Positions 40,277 through 41,062 of a stretch of 41,062 nt of DNA are shown here, one piece after another. The stretch is from Clostridium sp. (GTDB taxonomy: Bacteria; Bacillota; Clostridia; Clostridiales; Clostridiaceae), in contig JALEZF010000105.1 of NCBI GenBank assembly GCA_022773025.1, positions 1-41,062 of the forward strand, written 5' to 3'. The notes below the pieces were generated by a model. That model did no database searches and was not told the origin of the DNA. It saw nothing but the letters and a program-made list of their open reading frames with translations. Position numbers and translations under genes: made by a program. Position 1 is the stretch's first letter, and every line of letters starts with the position of its first letter.

Positions 40277-40924
40277 TTATAACATTCCTATTCTTAGTGC
40301 TATCATCAAAAGAGTATTTGTTAGTCCATCGATTGGTTTTCTTATTATTCCTATTATAGGAGTTAAAAGTATTATAGCTACGATAATATATCTATATTCA
40401 TAGTACTTGTTGTAATAGTTATAGTAAAACTTAGGGAATAAGTCTCTTACAACGCTCCCTCCATCGAAACTTGGAAGAGGAAGAAGATTAAATATAAACA
40501 TCATAGAATTCAAATATATCGTATAATATAAGACATTATTTATTATTGTATACATAGACGCAGATTGAAGTCCGCCGCCAAACTTATAAAATAAACCTAA
40601 AATTATTGCAGAAATTATTGCTACTGCTAGATTGGCTAGAGGTCCTGCTAAAGTTACCTTTAAATCATCCTTATAATAATTTTTAAATGCCCTAGGGTTT
40701 GTCTCCACAGGTTTTGCCCAACCAATCTTGGCAAATATCATTAAAACAAATCCTATTAAATCTATATGCACAAATGGATTTAATGTAAGCCTTCCTTGAA
40801 ATCTAGGTGTTTTATCACCTAACATATCAGCTACCTTTGCATGAGCATATTCATGAAATGTGAAGCCTATGAGCATTGCTGGAATCATACATATTGTATC
40901 TATCAAATTAAAATTACCAAACAT
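40277..40924 (-). CDS. Site-2 protease (M50) family membrane metallopeptidase
   Basis: Intramembrane zinc peptidase of the short, PDZ-less group (YwhC/Rip3-like). Zinc motif HEYAH (His24, Glu25, His28) in the second half of the first membrane segment; the third ligand motif is in [12 protein letters not shown] (Asp), slightly different from the usual P-P-L-D-G. Five or so membrane helices in 215 residues, including [21 protein letters not shown] about 10 nt before the ATG. First gene of the unit with trmB. The substrate is unknown; such proteins in clostridia are not tied to one pathway. Confidence 0.92.
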   Translation of the reverse strand: MFGNFNLIDTICMIPAMLIGFTFHEYAHAKVADMLGDKTPRFQGRLTLNPFVHIDLIGFVLMIFAKIGWAKPVETNPRAFKNYYKDDLKVTLAGPLANLAVAIISAIILGLFYKFGGGLQSASMYTIINNVLYYTIYLNSMMFIFNLLPLPSFDGGSVVRDLFPKFYYNYYNKYYEYRYIIVAIILLTPIIGIIRKPIDGLTNTLLMIALRIGML

Positions 40925-41018
40925 TTTATTTTATCCTCCTTTGATACTATTTTATAATTATATCATTTATTTTTATAATGAAAAAGGATGACTTGTTGTA
41001 AAATGAAATTGAACTAAT

Positions 41019-41039
41019 AAAAAAAATCCATAGTGGATT
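41019..41039 (-). terminator. Possible terminator of a minus-strand gene beyond the right edge
   Basis: Short 6-bp stem (41025-41030 and 41034-41039) followed on the minus strand by eight T. The stem is weak. Two in-frame stops just to its right could end an incoming gene, which is not in the window. Confidence 0.4.
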
Positions 41040-41062
41040 ATCTGTGTTATGATTTAATTGCT

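Noticed and set aside
1-41062. CRISPR arrays, tRNA or rRNA genes, prophage or intact insertion sequences
   Set aside because: No regularly spaced repeats, cloverleaf sequences, integrase, transposase or phage structural genes were seen by reading; a tRNAscan or CRISPR search was not possible here.

Overview
The window is a low-GC (by eye roughly 30 %) chromosomal segment of an anaerobic firmicute, most likely Clostridium sensu stricto. Reasons: single-chain pyruvate:ferredoxin oxidoreductase, a clostridial-type FeoA/FeoB pair, strong AGGAGG or GGTGAT ribosome sites, frequent TTG/GTG starts, and A/T-ending codons throughout. Species cannot be assigned from the sequence alone. Content is mostly core chromosome. 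I see no rRNA, tRNA, CRISPR array, prophage or intact insertion sequence. Almost every gene block ends in a strong hairpin terminator, several of which serve convergent genes on both strands and overlap stop codons.

Layout. 1-5.3 kb (minus): pyruvate:ferredoxin oxidoreductase with its own strong promoter and a long leader, then a beta-CASP metallo-hydrolase. 5.3-8.6 kb (minus): murG away from a division cluster, and an orphan cytoplasmic PAS histidine kinase. 8.7-11.6 kb (minus): an M16 peptidase-recJ pair, divergent from a small GtrA membrane protein. 12.2-18.8 kb (minus): a four-gene run mnmH-parE-parC-DJ-1/PfpI read from one near-consensus promoter. 18.9-27.5 kb (minus): membrane glycosyltransferase, an 840-residue protein joining RNA-polymerase-alpha-CTD-like and sigma-region-4-like modules, a MATE exporter, and an AraC regulator carrying a degenerate GH39-like domain with a small membrane protein upstream. 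27.6-33.1 kb: a mixed-strand stretch of small units (PHP hydrolase, small membrane proteins, Lrp regulator, PrcB-type lipoprotein, DUF378 protein, PlsC-type acyltransferase, ComEC-like secreted lipoprotein hydrolase, RNase H-like protein). 33.3-35.6 kb (plus): a Fur-box-controlled feoA-feoB-Cys-rich small protein operon. 35.6-37.8 kb (minus): an RNase H-like (YprB-type) protein and a full-length but catalytically degenerate arginyl-tRNA synthetase paralogue. 38.0-40.9 kb: Ppx/GppA-HD phosphatase (plus), then trmB and a site-2-protease-type peptidase (minus).

The most interesting items are: (1) the ArgRS pseudo-enzyme, which has lost the HIGH and KMSKS motifs, is preceded by a terminator-like or REP-like hairpin between its promoter and start, and is coupled to an RNase H-like nuclease; (2) the 840-residue protein with two basal-transcription DNA-binding modules; (3) the AraC regulator with a dead glycosidase as probable ligand sensor; (4) the tRNA-selenouridine synthase to topoisomerase IV operon. 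No classical defence or mobile system was recognised.
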